Source: Streptomyces sp. cg36 | GTDB lineage: Bacteria; Actinomycetota; Actinomycetes; Streptomycetales; Streptomycetaceae | Direction of reading: 5' to 3' | Assembly (NCBI RefSeq): GCF_041080675.1 | Contig: NZ_CP163520.1 | Coordinates: 744,001 to 808,000 of the forward strand | Length of the DNA stretch: 64,000 bases | Shown: piece by piece, positions 1-7,504 of the stretch | Position numbering within the stretch: the first letter of the stretch is position 1 | Layout of the letters: each line of letters starts with the position of its first letter | Notes under the pieces: model-generated | The model's input: the letters and a program-made list of their open reading frames with translations, nothing else | Told to the model about the DNA's origin: nothing | Databases searched by the model: none | Made by a program: the position numbers and the translations under genes

Positions 1-196
1 ACGCCAGGTCGTGCGCGTCGATCGCGGCCACCGAGAGGCCGCGCGAGGCGGCGTCCAGGGCCGCGCCCGCGCCGGTGGCGCCGAGGCCGACCACCAGGAC
101 GTCGACGGTGTCCCCGGCGGCGAGCCGGGCCAGGTCGCGGGTGCGGCGGGCGGCGTTGAGGGAGAAGGCTTGCGCGGGGGGTTCGGTACGGCTCAT
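1..196 (-). CDS. glpD: Glycerol-3-phosphate dehydrogenase, N-terminal part (runs off the left edge)
   Basis: Only the first 65 codons are in the window. They encode a short polar leader and then a Rossmann FAD-binding beta-alpha-beta unit: VDVLVVGLGATGAG (GxGxxG) followed about 20 residues later by an acidic strand end (AAIDAHD). This opening, including the NAARR..DL segment before the Rossmann strand, is that of aerobic FAD-dependent glycerol-3-phosphate dehydrogenase, which oxidises sn-glycerol-3-phosphate to dihydroxyacetone phosphate at the membrane and feeds electrons to quinones. The ATG overlaps the stop of the upstream TetR gene (ATGA), so the two are translationally coupled and co-transcribed leftward. 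The assignment rests on the N-terminus only; another FAD oxidoreductase of the DAO family is possible but less likely. Confidence 0.8.
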   Translation of the reverse strand, partial: MSRTEPPAQAFSLNAARRTRDLARLAAGDTVDVLVVGLGATGAGAALDAASRGLSVAAIDAHDLA

Positions 197-792
197 GGGG
201 CGAGGGTCCTCTCAAGGATGTGCCGGAGCTCGTCGTAGAACGCTTCGTCGGTGAGTTCGGGGTCCGTGGTGTCGGTCATCGTCCGGAGCGAGAGCGCGTA
301 CGACTGGATCACCAGGAACAGCGCCCTCGCCTGGCGCAGCGGGTGGTCGGCGCGGACGGAGCCGTCCGCGTGGCCCTGCTCCAGCGCCTCCTGGACGAAG
401 GCGAGCAGGGCGTCCTGGCTGGCGCCGCGCCGGTCGAAGAGGTAGGGCAGCAGCAGTTCCGGGTCCACGTCCAGGATCTTGCGGAGCAGCGGGTGTTCGC
501 GCAGCGCGCGCAGCCCCGTCACCAGTCCGTCGACCAGTTGGTCCCGGACGGGGCGGCTGGGGTCGGTCCGGGGCGTGGCGCCGAGGGTGACGGCCACCCA
601 CTCCCGGGTCATCACGTCGCCGACCAGGGTGCGCACGTCGGGCCAGCGCCGGTAGAGGGTCATCCGGGACACCCCGGCCCGGCGGGCGACGTCGGTGAGG
701 GTCGTCCGGCGGACGCCGACCGCGAGGACGCAGTCCCGTGCGGCGTCGAGGACCGCCTCGTCGTCCGTACGGTTGTGACGAATGGGCTTCAT
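193..792 (-). CDS. TetR/AcrR-family transcriptional regulator
   Basis: A 199-residue protein of normal TetR length. Residues about 14-60 form the DNA-binding three-helix unit, with the usual VARRAGVSRMTLYRRW recognition helix region. The C-terminal two thirds are a helical ligand/dimer domain with no ligand signature I recognise. It is transcribed into glpD with a 4-nt overlap and diverges from the alkyl-DHAP synthase-like gene, so it probably represses both itself with glpD and the divergent gene. TACACT lies 7 nt before the ATG, with TTGCCG 16 nt further upstream, so the message is probably leaderless. An imperfect palindrome covers that -10 hexamer, as expected for autorepression. The effector is unknown; a lipid or glycerol metabolite is an inference from the neighbours. 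Confidence 0.9.
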   Translation of the reverse strand: MKPIRHNRTDDEAVLDAARDCVLAVGVRRTTLTDVARRAGVSRMTLYRRWPDVRTLVGDVMTREWVAVTLGATPRTDPSRPVRDQLVDGLVTGLRALREHPLLRKILDVDPELLLPYLFDRRGASQDALLAFVQEALEQGHADGSVRADHPLRQARALFLVIQSYALSLRTMTDTTDPELTDEAFYDELRHILERTLAP

Positions 793-794
793 CT

Positions 795-807
795 GTCACA
801 GTGTAAC
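795..807. promoter_or_regulatory. Candidate TetR operator over the leaderless promoter of the TetR-glpD operon
   Basis: GTCACA-G-TGTAAC, a 6-1-6 inverted repeat with one mismatch, overlaps the leftward -10 hexamer TACACT (positions 805-800). It lies in the 98-nt spacer between divergent genes. TetR proteins commonly bind such palindromes over their own promoter. No binding data; the assignment is positional. Confidence 0.5.
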
Positions 808-890
808 GACGGAACGGGCGACGGCAAGCCGCCCCCCACGCCGTGGGACCGGAACAACTGCGCGTAGGAGCGGGTGATCAGGTGGGTTCG

Positions 891-2498
891 GTGGACATGC
901 TGTGGAGCGGCTGGGGCGACCCGGCCAAGGCGGCGCCGCTGCCCGAGCAGGTCGTGGGTCTGCTGCGGGAGCTGCTGGGGGTGCGCCCGGCGGACGCCCC
1001 CGCGAAGGACCTCGCCGCCGTCGCGCCGCGCCCCGGCAGGCTGACCGGAGCGGCCTCGGCCGCGCTCGCCGCGGCCGTCGGCGAGGAGTTCGTGCGCACC
1101 GACGACGAGACCCGCGTCCGGCACACCCGGGGCAAGTCCACCCCCGACCTGCTGCGCGTCCGGGCCGGCGAGGTCGACGACGCGCCGGACGCGGTGCTGC
1201 TGCCCGCCGACCACGACGAGGTCCTGGCCGTACTGCGGGCCTGCACCGAACACCGCGTCGCGGTCGTCCCGTTCGGCGGCGGCACCTCCGTCGTCGGCGG
1301 CCTCGCGCCCGAGACCGGCCCGGCCCACCACGCGTTCGTCGCGCTCGACCTGCGCCGCCTGGACCGGCTGGTGGCGCTGGACGAGACCTCCCGCACCGCC
1401 ACCCTCCAGCCCGGCCTGCGCGGCCCCGAGGCGGAGGCGCTGCTCAACGAGCGCGGCTACACGCTCGGCCACTTCCCGCAGTCCTTCGAGTGGGCCTCGG
1501 TCGGCGGCTTCGCCGCCGCGCGCTCCAGCGGCCAGGCGTCGGCGGGCTACGGCCGCTTCGACGACATGGTGACGGCCCTGCGGGTGGCCACCCCGCGCGG
1601 CACGCTGGAGGTGGGCCGCGCCCCGCGCTCGGCCGCCGGACCGGACCTGCGCCAGCTGGTGCTCGGCTCGGAGGGCGCGTTCGGCGTGATCACCTCGGTG
1701 ACCGTCCGCGTCCGCCCCCTCCCCTCGGCAAAGGCGTACGAGGGCTGGCGGTTCCCGTCCTTCGACCGGGGCCGGGACGCGCTGCGCGCGCTCGCCCAGG
1801 ACGGCCCGATGCCGACGGTGCTGCGGCTCTCCGACGAGACCGAGACCATGATCGGCCTGGCCAAGCCGGACGCCATCGGCGGCGGCCTCGCCTCCGACGC
1901 GGGCTGCCTGGCCGTCGTCGGCCACGAGGGCACCGCCGAGGAGATCGCCGACCGGCGCGCGCGGGTGGGCGCGGTGCTCGCCGCGCACGGCGGCGAGCCG
2001 CTCGGCGAGGAGCCCGGCACCGGCTGGGCGCACGGCCGCTACAACGCCCCCTATCTGCGCGACTCGCTCCTGGACGCCGGGGCCTTCGCGGAGACCCTGG
2101 AGACGGCCGCGTTCTGGTCGGACGTCCCCGCGCTGTACGAGGCCGTCCGCACGGCGCTCACCCGGACCCTCACCGACGCGGGCACCCCGCCGCTGGTGAT
2201 GTGCCACGTCTCGCACGTGTACGCGGCGGGCGCCTCGCTGTACTTCACCGTGGTCGGCGCCCAGGGCGAGGACGCGGTGGCGCACTGGGCACCGGCCAAG
2301 CGGGCCGTGAACGACGCGATCCTGGCGGCCGGGGGCACCATCAGCCACCACCACGGCGTGGGCACCGACCACCGGGACTGGTACGCCCAGGAGGTGGGGC
2401 CGCTCGGCGTGGAGGTCCTGCACGCGGTCAAGGACCGGCTGGACCCCGCCGGTATCCTCAACCCCGGCATCCTCCTGCCGCCGCTGCCCTCCAGCTGA
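891..2498 (+). CDS. FAD-binding oxidase, alkyldihydroxyacetonephosphate synthase-like
   Basis: About 535 residues. The N-terminus MDMLWSGWGDPAKA is typical of the actinobacterial AGPS-like group. A PCMH-type FAD-binding domain follows, with PFGGGTSVVGG near residues 124-134, and the FAD-linked oxidase C-terminal domain ends with ISHHHGVGTDHRDW and LDPAGILNPG. The HHH segment corresponds to the active-site histidines of alkyl-DHAP synthase (EC 2.5.1.26), which exchanges the acyl chain of acyl-DHAP for a fatty alcohol in ether-lipid synthesis. The start is ambiguous: GTG at 882 (TAGGAG upstream), GTG at 891 and ATG at 897 (AGGTGG at 880-885) are all possible. The gene diverges from TetR-glpD and is followed by a lipid kinase gene, consistent with glycerolipid metabolism. 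The actual substrate is not proven; related proteins are often annotated only as FAD-binding oxidases. Confidence 0.82.
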   Translation: MDMLWSGWGDPAKAAPLPEQVVGLLRELLGVRPADAPAKDLAAVAPRPGRLTGAASAALAAAVGEEFVRTDDETRVRHTRGKSTPDLLRVRAGEVDDAPDAVLLPADHDEVLAVLRACTEHRVAVVPFGGGTSVVGGLAPETGPAHHAFVALDLRRLDRLVALDETSRTATLQPGLRGPEAEALLNERGYTLGHFPQSFEWASVGGFAAARSSGQASAGYGRFDDMVTALRVATPRGTLEVGRAPRSAAGPDLRQLVLGSEGAFGVITSVTVRVRPLPSAKAYEGWRFPSFDRGRDALRALAQDGPMPTVLRLSDETETMIGLAKPDAIGGGLASDAGCLAVVGHEGTAEEIADRRARVGAVLAAHGGEPLGEEPGTGWAHGRYNAPYLRDSLLDAGAFAETLETAAFWSDVPALYEAVRTALTRTLTDAGTPPLVMCHVSHVYAAGASLYFTVVGAQGEDAVAHWAPAKRAVNDAILAAGGTISHHHGVGTDHRDWYAQEVGPLGVEVLHAVKDRLDPAGILNPGILLPPLPSS

Positions 2499-2553
2499 TC
2501 CCACGCGGTCCCCGCGCACTCCCAGCATCCGTCCTTGCCATCGGAGCGTAGCC

Positions 2554-3435
2554 ATGCGACAGTTCACCGCCGTCGTCAACCCCACCGCGGGCGGATCACA
2601 GGGCGCCGCCGCCCTGATCCCGCTCGCCCGCGCACTGCGCGAGGCGGGCGCGGAGCTCGACGTCGAGTACAGCCGGGGCCTCGACCACGCGCGCGCCCTG
2701 GCCCGGGAGGCCGCCGAGCGGGGCCGGGTGGTGCTCGGGGTCGGCGGCGACGGGATGGCGGGGTGCGTGGCCGGCGCGCTCGCCGGCACCGACGCCGTCG
2801 TGGGCATCGTCCCGGCCGGGCGCGGCAACGACTTCGCCCGCGCCCTCGGGCTGCCCGCCGACCCCGCCGCACTGGCCGAACTGCTGCTGCGCGGCGAGCC
2901 CAGGAAGGTCGACGCGATCGAGGTCACCTCGGCCGTGCACGGGCGGGTCGCCGTGCTCGGCAGCGTGTACGCGGGCGTCGACGCGGTGGCCAACCGGCAC
3001 GCCAACGCATCCCGGCTGCTGCGCGGCTCCGCCTCGTACTACCTGGGCGGGCTGCGCGCGGTGGTGGGCTGGCGCACCGCGCACTACCGGGTCACGGTCG
3101 ACGGCGCCGTGCACGAGCGCGACGGCTACACCGTGATCGCCGCCAACTCCGGCTTCTACGGCTTCGGCCGCAACATCGCGCCCGGCGCGTCGGTGGACGA
3201 CGGGCTGCTGGACGTCGTCATCATCCACGACAGCCCGCGCCGCCTCTTCTTCACCGTGATGAACGAGCTCAAGGACGGCAGCCACGTCCGCAGGCCGCAG
3301 GTGGAGGTCCTGCGCGGCCGGGAGATACGCATCGAGGCGGACCGGCCGCTGCCGTACGGCGCGGACGGCGAGGTGGAGGCCGAACTCCCGGTCACCGCCC
3401 GCGTGCTGCCGGGGGCGCTCACGCTCCTGGCGTGA
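2554..3435 (+). CDS. Diacylglycerol/lipid kinase family protein (DAGK catalytic, YegS/LCB5 type)
   Basis: A 293-residue protein with the DAGK catalytic fold: NPTAGG near residue 9, the nucleotide-binding loop GVGGDGMAGCVAGAL near residue 62 (most homologues have GGDGT), and PAGRGNDFARALG near residue 88. The C-terminal half is the beta-rich lipid-binding domain. The family transfers phosphate from ATP to the hydroxyl of diacylglycerol or related lipids at the inner face of the membrane. CGGAG lies 8 nt before the ATG. It follows the alkyl-DHAP synthase-like gene by 55 nt on the same strand, so the two probably share an operon. The Thr-to-Met change in GGDG(T/M) is the only oddity. Confidence 0.88.
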   Translation: MRQFTAVVNPTAGGSQGAAALIPLARALREAGAELDVEYSRGLDHARALAREAAERGRVVLGVGGDGMAGCVAGALAGTDAVVGIVPAGRGNDFARALGLPADPAALAELLLRGEPRKVDAIEVTSAVHGRVAVLGSVYAGVDAVANRHANASRLLRGSASYYLGGLRAVVGWRTAHYRVTVDGAVHERDGYTVIAANSGFYGFGRNIAPGASVDDGLLDVVIIHDSPRRLFFTVMNELKDGSHVRRPQVEVLRGREIRIEADRPLPYGADGEVEAELPVTARVLPGALTLLA

Positions 3436-3491
3436 GCCCGTACGCCGCCGGGCGGGCGCGTGCGGGCCGCGTCCGGGGGCAGACGCAGGGC

Positions 3492-4061
3492 ATGACCACT
3501 CCAGTCGAGCGGGCGGAGGAGGACCGGGGGCGGGCCGGGCCCCGGGTGACGGCGCTGCGGGTGCTGATCGTGGTGGTGGCGATCGCCGCGCTCGTCGCGT
3601 TCTCCGTCGTCCTGGCCGAGCTCACCCTGACCCCCTCGCCCGCCTCCCGGAACATCGCCGGGTCCAATCTGCGCCCGGGGCACTCGCTCCGGGAGTACGT
3701 GGACGCGTACACCTTCCGCGCCGCCTGTGTGCAGATCGGCGGCAATCTGCTGCTGGGCGTGCCGTTCGGGCTGATCCTGCCGGTGCTCGTACGACGCCGG
3801 CCGCGGGCGCTGAGGGTGCTGCTGTACACGGTCGTGGTGATGGTGTTCATCGAGCTGGTGCAGGGGGCGCTGGTGGAGGGGCGCGCGTTCGACGTGGACG
3901 ACGTCATCCTCAACACGTCGGGCGCGCTGCTGGGCTATCTGCTGCTGGGCCGTCGCTTCGGGCACGGCTTCCACCATCTCGGAGAGCCGCGGCCGGCAGC
4001 AGGAACGGCGTCGCGAGCATCAGCGCTCCGGCGAGTGCGATCGCGGTTCGCGGGCCGGTGA
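3492..4061 (+). CDS. VanZ-family membrane protein
   Basis: A 189-residue protein with a 20-residue polar N-terminus and four to five hydrophobic helices. The VanZ signature is visible: NLRPGHS, then FRAACVQIGGNLLLGVPFGLILP, then FIELVQGALVEGRAFDVDDVILNTSGALLGYLL, with the conserved E-Q..R..DVDD..N residues in the membrane-facing loops. VanZ-like proteins are associated with low-level teicoplanin resistance and cell-envelope functions, but this branch is biochemically undefined. The conserved domain ends near residue 157; the remaining tail of about 30 residues is low-complexity and lies antisense to the 3' end of the MFS gene (152-nt convergent overlap). A weak GCAGGG precedes the ATG. Confidence 0.8.
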   Translation: MTTPVERAEEDRGRAGPRVTALRVLIVVVAIAALVAFSVVLAELTLTPSPASRNIAGSNLRPGHSLREYVDAYTFRAACVQIGGNLLLGVPFGLILPVLVRRRPRALRVLLYTVVVMVFIELVQGALVEGRAFDVDDVILNTSGALLGYLLLGRRFGHGFHHLGEPRPAAGTASRASALRRVRSRFAGR

Positions 4062-5190
4062 ACACGGCCAGCAGGCCCCACAGGGCGGTTATCAGCGCGG
4101 TGGTGGCCTTGGCGGTGATCGACCACGCGGACAGCACCCGCACCACCCGGTCCGCCGGCGCCTGCTCCAGGCGGTAGGTGGCGAACACCGGGTTGAAGAC
4201 GGCGCAGCTGGTGATCAGGCCGAGTTCGACGGCCATGACCAGGAGCAGGCCGGGCGCGCCGGGGCGCACCAGCGCCAGCCCCGGCACCCAGCAGGCGCGC
4301 AGCACGCCGGAGGCGATCAGCACCCGGTGCCGCCCGTGCCGTACGACGAGCCGCCGGGCGAGGCGGGAGCCGATCAGGCCGCCTGCGCACGGCACCGCGA
4401 AGGCGAGGCCGTACTGCCAGGGGGCGAAGCCGAGACGGCCCAGCATCAGGACGGCGAGCAGCGGCACGGTCGCCATGATCAGCGAGTTGACCAGGACCGT
4501 GTTGAAGAAGAACGGGCGCAGCACCGGGTGGGCCAGGACGTGCCGCCAGCCGTCGAGCAGGTCGCCGGCGCGTGCCGGGCGCACCGGTTCGGGGCGGCGG
4601 GCCGGGGCCGGTTCCGCCGGGCCGATCGCGCGGATGCCGAGTGCGGAGAGCAGATAGCTGACCGCGTCGGCGGCCACCGTCACCAGCGGCCCGAACATCC
4701 CGATCGCGGCCCCGCCGAGCGGCGGTCCGACCATGGTCGCGGTCCAGGTGGTGGATTCGAAGCGGGCGTTGGCGACCAGCAGGTCCTCGGGCGCCACCAG
4801 GCCCTTGAGGTGGGCGCCCGCCGCCGCGTTGAACGCGATGTCACAGGCGGCCACGACCACCGAGACCACCAGGAGCTGGGTGAAGGTGAGCGCGCCGAGC
4901 GCGAACGCGGCGGGCAGGCTCAGCAGCGCCGCGCACCGGAGCAGGTCCATGGCGGTCATCACCGGCCGCTTGCGCCGGAACTCCACCCACGGCCCCAGCG
5001 GCACCGCGACCGCCGCCCCGACCGCGAGGCCGACGGCGGCCAGCGCCGACACCTCGGCCGTACCGGCGTGCAGCGCCAGGATGGCGACCATGGGGATCGC
5101 GTCGAAGGCCAGCCAGGTGCCGAACGCGCTGATCGAGTACGCGGCCCACAGCCATCCGAATCCCCGCCCCAGCGACCGCCCGGCCCCCAT
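3910..5190 (-). CDS. MFS transporter (drug-efflux type)
   Basis: A 426-residue protein with about 12 hydrophobic segments. It begins GRGFGWLWAAYSISAFG and carries the motif-A-like loop EFRRKRPVM after helix 2 and an SRLARRLVVRHGRHRVL loop between helices 8 and 9. This resembles the MFS_3/TetV-like efflux group that includes many actinobacterial macrolide and multidrug exporters. The ATG was chosen because GGGAG lies 8 nt upstream and the N-terminus is then short and basic. It diverges from a LysR regulator across a 136-nt spacer rich in CACAACC half-sites, so LysR control is likely. Its 3' end overlaps the VanZ-like gene on the other strand. Substrate unknown. Confidence 0.85.
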   Translation of the reverse strand: MGAGRSLGRGFGWLWAAYSISAFGTWLAFDAIPMVAILALHAGTAEVSALAAVGLAVGAAVAVPLGPWVEFRRKRPVMTAMDLLRCAALLSLPAAFALGALTFTQLLVVSVVVAACDIAFNAAAGAHLKGLVAPEDLLVANARFESTTWTATMVGPPLGGAAIGMFGPLVTVAADAVSYLLSALGIRAIGPAEPAPARRPEPVRPARAGDLLDGWRHVLAHPVLRPFFFNTVLVNSLIMATVPLLAVLMLGRLGFAPWQYGLAFAVPCAGGLIGSRLARRLVVRHGRHRVLIASGVLRACWVPGLALVRPGAPGLLLVMAVELGLITSCAVFNPVFATYRLEQAPADRVVRVLSAWSITAKATTALITALWGLLAVFTGPRTAIALAGALMLATPFLLPAAALRDGGSRARSDGPAADSPAARPTC

Positions 5191-5209
5191 GTTCCGTTCT
5201 CCCGTCCGG

Positions 5210-5301
5210 CACAACCGCGCGTTGACCGCTGCCATCCAACCGAAGACCGGACGTGCGGCGCAAACAACCACACCGGCCGTCCGACACAACCCATGGTTGT
5301 G
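5210..5301. promoter_or_regulatory. Divergent MFS/LysR regulatory region with repeated (C)ACAACC half-sites
   Basis: The spacer contains CACAACC at 5210-5216, AACAACC at 5263-5269, and the inverted pair CACAACC-CAT-GGTTGTG at 5285-5301, arms identical over 7 bp. LysR regulators usually bind one dyad near their own promoter plus an activation site towards the divergent target, which matches this arrangement. Assignment to the neighbouring LysR gene is an inference from position. Confidence 0.55.
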
Positions 5302-5326
5302 GAAGCCGGACGCTAGGGTGGCGGCC

Positions 5327-6268
5327 GTGGACCTCAACGCCGTGCGCACCTTCGTCGCCGTCGCGGACTCCGGGCAGTTCCAGGAGGCCGCCGCCGCCCT
5401 GTCGATCACCCAGCAGGCGGTCTCCAAGCGGGTCGCGGCGCTGGAGAAGGAGCTGGGCGTCCGCCTCCTCACCCGGACCTCGCGCGGGTCCCGGCCCACC
5501 ATCGACGGGCAGGCGTTCCTGCCGCACGCGCGCGAGCTGCTGCGGGCCGAGGAGCGGGCGGCGGCGTCCGTGCGGCCGGGGCGCCGGGCGCTGCGGGTCG
5601 ACGTGATCGGCCGGCGGCTGGCGCCGGCCGGTCTGCTGCGCGACTTCCACCGCGCGCACCCGGAGATCGAGCTGGACGTGGTGACGCTGTTCGACGCCGA
5701 CGCGGCGATCGCCGCGATCCGCTCGGGCGACGTCGACGCCTCCTTCCGCGCGGTGACCGAGGACGCCCGGCGCCGCCTCGACGGGGTGGGAAACGTGCGG
5801 ATCTACGACGAGCCCGTCCATCTGCTGACCGGTCCCGCCCATCCGCTGGCGGCGGCGGGGACGGTCCGGCCGCGGCAGCTCGCCGGGCACCGCATCTGGA
5901 TGCCGGGCATCGTGGCGGGCACCGAGTGGGCCGCCTACTACGACGACCTGGCCGCCGCGTTCGGGCTGACCATCGAGGTGACCGGTCCGGACTTCGGCAC
6001 CGAGCCGCTGCTCGACACGATCGCCGCCTCCGCGACGCTGGCCTCGTTCGTCGGCGAGCGGACCCAGGTGGTGTGGCCCGCGGACCCGGGGCTGCGCCGG
6101 ATTCCCGTGCACGGTCCGACCCCGGTCTATCCGCACTCGCTGCTGTGGCGCGCCGACAATCCGCACCCCGCCCTCGCCGCGCTGCGCGCGCACCTCGGCG
6201 CCGCGCGCCCCGCACCCGCGGGCGGGATCTGGACGCCCGCCTGGTGCGGGCCGGGGAGCACGGCATGA
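5327..6268 (+). CDS. LysR-family transcriptional regulator
   Basis: A 313-residue protein, usual LysR length. Residues 1-60 form the winged HTH (DLNAVRTFVAVADSGQFQEAA.., ITQQAVSKRVAALEKELG, LLTRTSRGSRPT). Residues 85-300 form the periplasmic-binding-like effector domain. The GTG start is chosen because the HTH begins immediately; TAGGGT at 5314-5319 sits 7 nt before it, so the transcript is probably leaderless. It diverges from the MFS exporter gene and probably controls it in response to an exporter substrate. A strong hairpin follows the stop codon directly. Confidence 0.9.
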   Translation: MDLNAVRTFVAVADSGQFQEAAAALSITQQAVSKRVAALEKELGVRLLTRTSRGSRPTIDGQAFLPHARELLRAEERAAASVRPGRRALRVDVIGRRLAPAGLLRDFHRAHPEIELDVVTLFDADAAIAAIRSGDVDASFRAVTEDARRRLDGVGNVRIYDEPVHLLTGPAHPLAAAGTVRPRQLAGHRIWMPGIVAGTEWAAYYDDLAAAFGLTIEVTGPDFGTEPLLDTIAASATLASFVGERTQVVWPADPGLRRIPVHGPTPVYPHSLLWRADNPHPALAALRAHLGAARPAPAGGIWTPAWCGPGSTA

Positions 6269-6302
6269 GGCGGGCCCCCCTCCCTGTGGAAGGGGGCCCG
6301 CC
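6269..6302. terminator. Bidirectional terminator hairpin
   Basis: GGCGGGCCCCC (6269-6279) pairs with GGGGGCCCGCC (6292-6302), an 11-bp stem with a 12-nt loop. It starts at the LysR stop codon and ends 17 nt before the stop of the opposing small gene. There is no U tract, as is common in actinobacteria. Confidence 0.75.
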
Positions 6303-6319
6303 GCCTGGCCGCAGGACCG

Positions 6320-6502
6320 TCACATGCGGTCGTCCAGCTCGTCCTGGATGTCGTCGAAGGACTGCTGGGTCCGGTCCGGCTCCTGCCGGTCCCGCATCCG
6401 GTCCCGCGCCTGCGCTCCGCGCTCGGACGCCTCGTCCCTGGCGCCCTGCATCCGCTCCTTGGCCTGCCGCGCCTTGTCCTGCATTTCGTCCTTGATGCCC
6501 AT
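6320..6502 (-). CDS. Small charged helical protein (60 aa)
   Basis: A 60-residue, very hydrophilic protein composed almost entirely of Lys, Arg, Asp, Glu, Gln and Ala (begins MGIKDEMQDKARQAKERMQG, ends FDDIQDELDDRM). It would form a single amphipathic or disordered helix and resembles short stress-induced CsbD-like or late-embryogenesis-like proteins of actinobacteria, but I cannot place it in a named family. GGGAG lies 9 nt before the ATG. It is a single-gene unit between a terminator and the VOC gene promoter region. Function unknown. Confidence 0.75.
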   Translation of the reverse strand: MGIKDEMQDKARQAKERMQGARDEASERGAQARDRMRDRQEPDRTQQSFDDIQDELDDRM

Positions 6503-6630
6503 GCGTGTTCACTCCCGAAGGGGAAGAGGGGTTTGGGGGGCCCGATCAGCGTCACACGGTGCGCCGGGGCGCGCACGTCGGCCGCGCACGCTCGGTAACC
6601 GGCGTTCGGGATGCCCCTGGGTGTCGGCGA

Positions 6631-6647
6631 CCCTACGATCCGTAGGG
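6631..6647. promoter_or_regulatory. Palindrome upstream of the VOC gene
   Basis: CCCTACG-ATC-CGTAGGG, perfect 7-bp arms with a 3-nt centre, lies 36 nt before the VOC start codon. TACGAT inside it (6634-6639) could serve as a -10 hexamer. Candidate operator; regulator unknown. Confidence 0.4.
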
Positions 6648-6682
6648 AATCCCGACCCCCTCCGGAAGGCAGGCACAGCGCG

Positions 6683-7462
6683 ATGCTCTCCACGGACTTC
6701 GTCACCGGCGCACCCAACTGGCTCGACCTCGGCAGCCCCGACACCGACGCCTCCGCCGCCTTCTACGCGGCCGTCTTCGGCTGGGACTTCCGGTCCGCGG
6801 GGCCGGAGTCGGGCGGGTACGGCTTCTTCCAGAAGGACGGCAGGACCGTCGCCGCGCTCGGCCCGCTCACCGAGGAGGGCGCGAGCCCGGCCTGGACGGT
6901 GTACTTCCAGACCCCGGACGCGGACGCCACCGCCAAGGCCGCCGCGCAGGCCGGCGGAGCCGTGCGCGTCGAACCGTTCGACGTCATGGAGGCGGGGCGC
7001 ATGGCGTGTCTCACCGACCCGGGCGGCGCCGACTTCTCGGTCTGGCAGCCCGCGGCGGTCAAGGGGCTGGAGGACACCTCCTCGGACAACACGCTGTGCT
7101 GGGCCGAGCTCCACGTGGCGGACGTGCCGGGCGCGCTCTCCTTCTACGGCACCCTGTTCGGCTGGCGGTCGCGGGAGATGCCGGCGCCGGGGATGACCTA
7201 CACGGTGCTGTCCAGCGCCGAGGGCGACCAGCAGGACGCCTCGTTCGGCGGCCTCGCCCCCGCCCAGGAGGGCATGGAGCCGCGCTGGGTCCCGTACTTC
7301 GCGGTCTCCGACGCGGACGCCACCGTCGCCCGGGCGCAGGAAACGGGCGGCGCGGTCCTCATGCCCGCCGCGGACGTGCCGGACGTCGGCCGCATCGCCT
7401 GGCTCGCCGACCCGCACGGCGCGCCCTTCGCCGTCCTTGAGCCCAACCCGCGCGCGGCCTGA
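6683..7462 (+). CDS. VOC-superfamily (glyoxalase/bleomycin-resistance-like) protein with two domains
   Basis: A 259-residue protein made of two tandem VOC modules, about residues 8-123 and 136-255. Both have the same hallmarks: a PNWLDL or CWAELH first strand, AFYAAVFGW or SFYGTLFGW helix ends, and a final strand of type DPGGADFSVWQP or DPHGAPFAVLEP. This two-module layout is shared with mycobacterial CFP30B-like proteins. VOC proteins usually bind a metal in a beta cup and act as isomerases, dioxygenases or antibiotic binders; the exact reaction cannot be read from sequence. GGAAGGCAGG precedes the ATG. A strong hairpin follows. Confidence 0.88.
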   Translation: MLSTDFVTGAPNWLDLGSPDTDASAAFYAAVFGWDFRSAGPESGGYGFFQKDGRTVAALGPLTEEGASPAWTVYFQTPDADATAKAAAQAGGAVRVEPFDVMEAGRMACLTDPGGADFSVWQPAAVKGLEDTSSDNTLCWAELHVADVPGALSFYGTLFGWRSREMPAPGMTYTVLSSAEGDQQDASFGGLAPAQEGMEPRWVPYFAVSDADATVARAQETGGAVLMPAADVPDVGRIAWLADPHGAPFAVLEPNPRAA

Positions 7463-7479
7463 CCACGCAGCCGGAACCC

Positions 7480-7501
7480 GGGGGCCCCGACCGGGGCCCC
7501 C
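7480..7501. terminator. Terminator hairpin between convergent genes
   Basis: GGGGGCCCC (7480-7488), loop GACC, GGGGCCCCC (7493-7501): a perfect 9-bp G/C stem between the stops of the VOC gene and the opposing regulator. Confidence 0.75.
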
Positions 7502-7504
7502 GCG

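Noticed and set aside
789..3005. Long open frame on the minus strand opposite the FAD oxidase and lipid kinase
   Set aside because: Ala/Arg/Gly-rich translation without domains; it is the antisense shadow of two well-supported genes in a high-GC genome.
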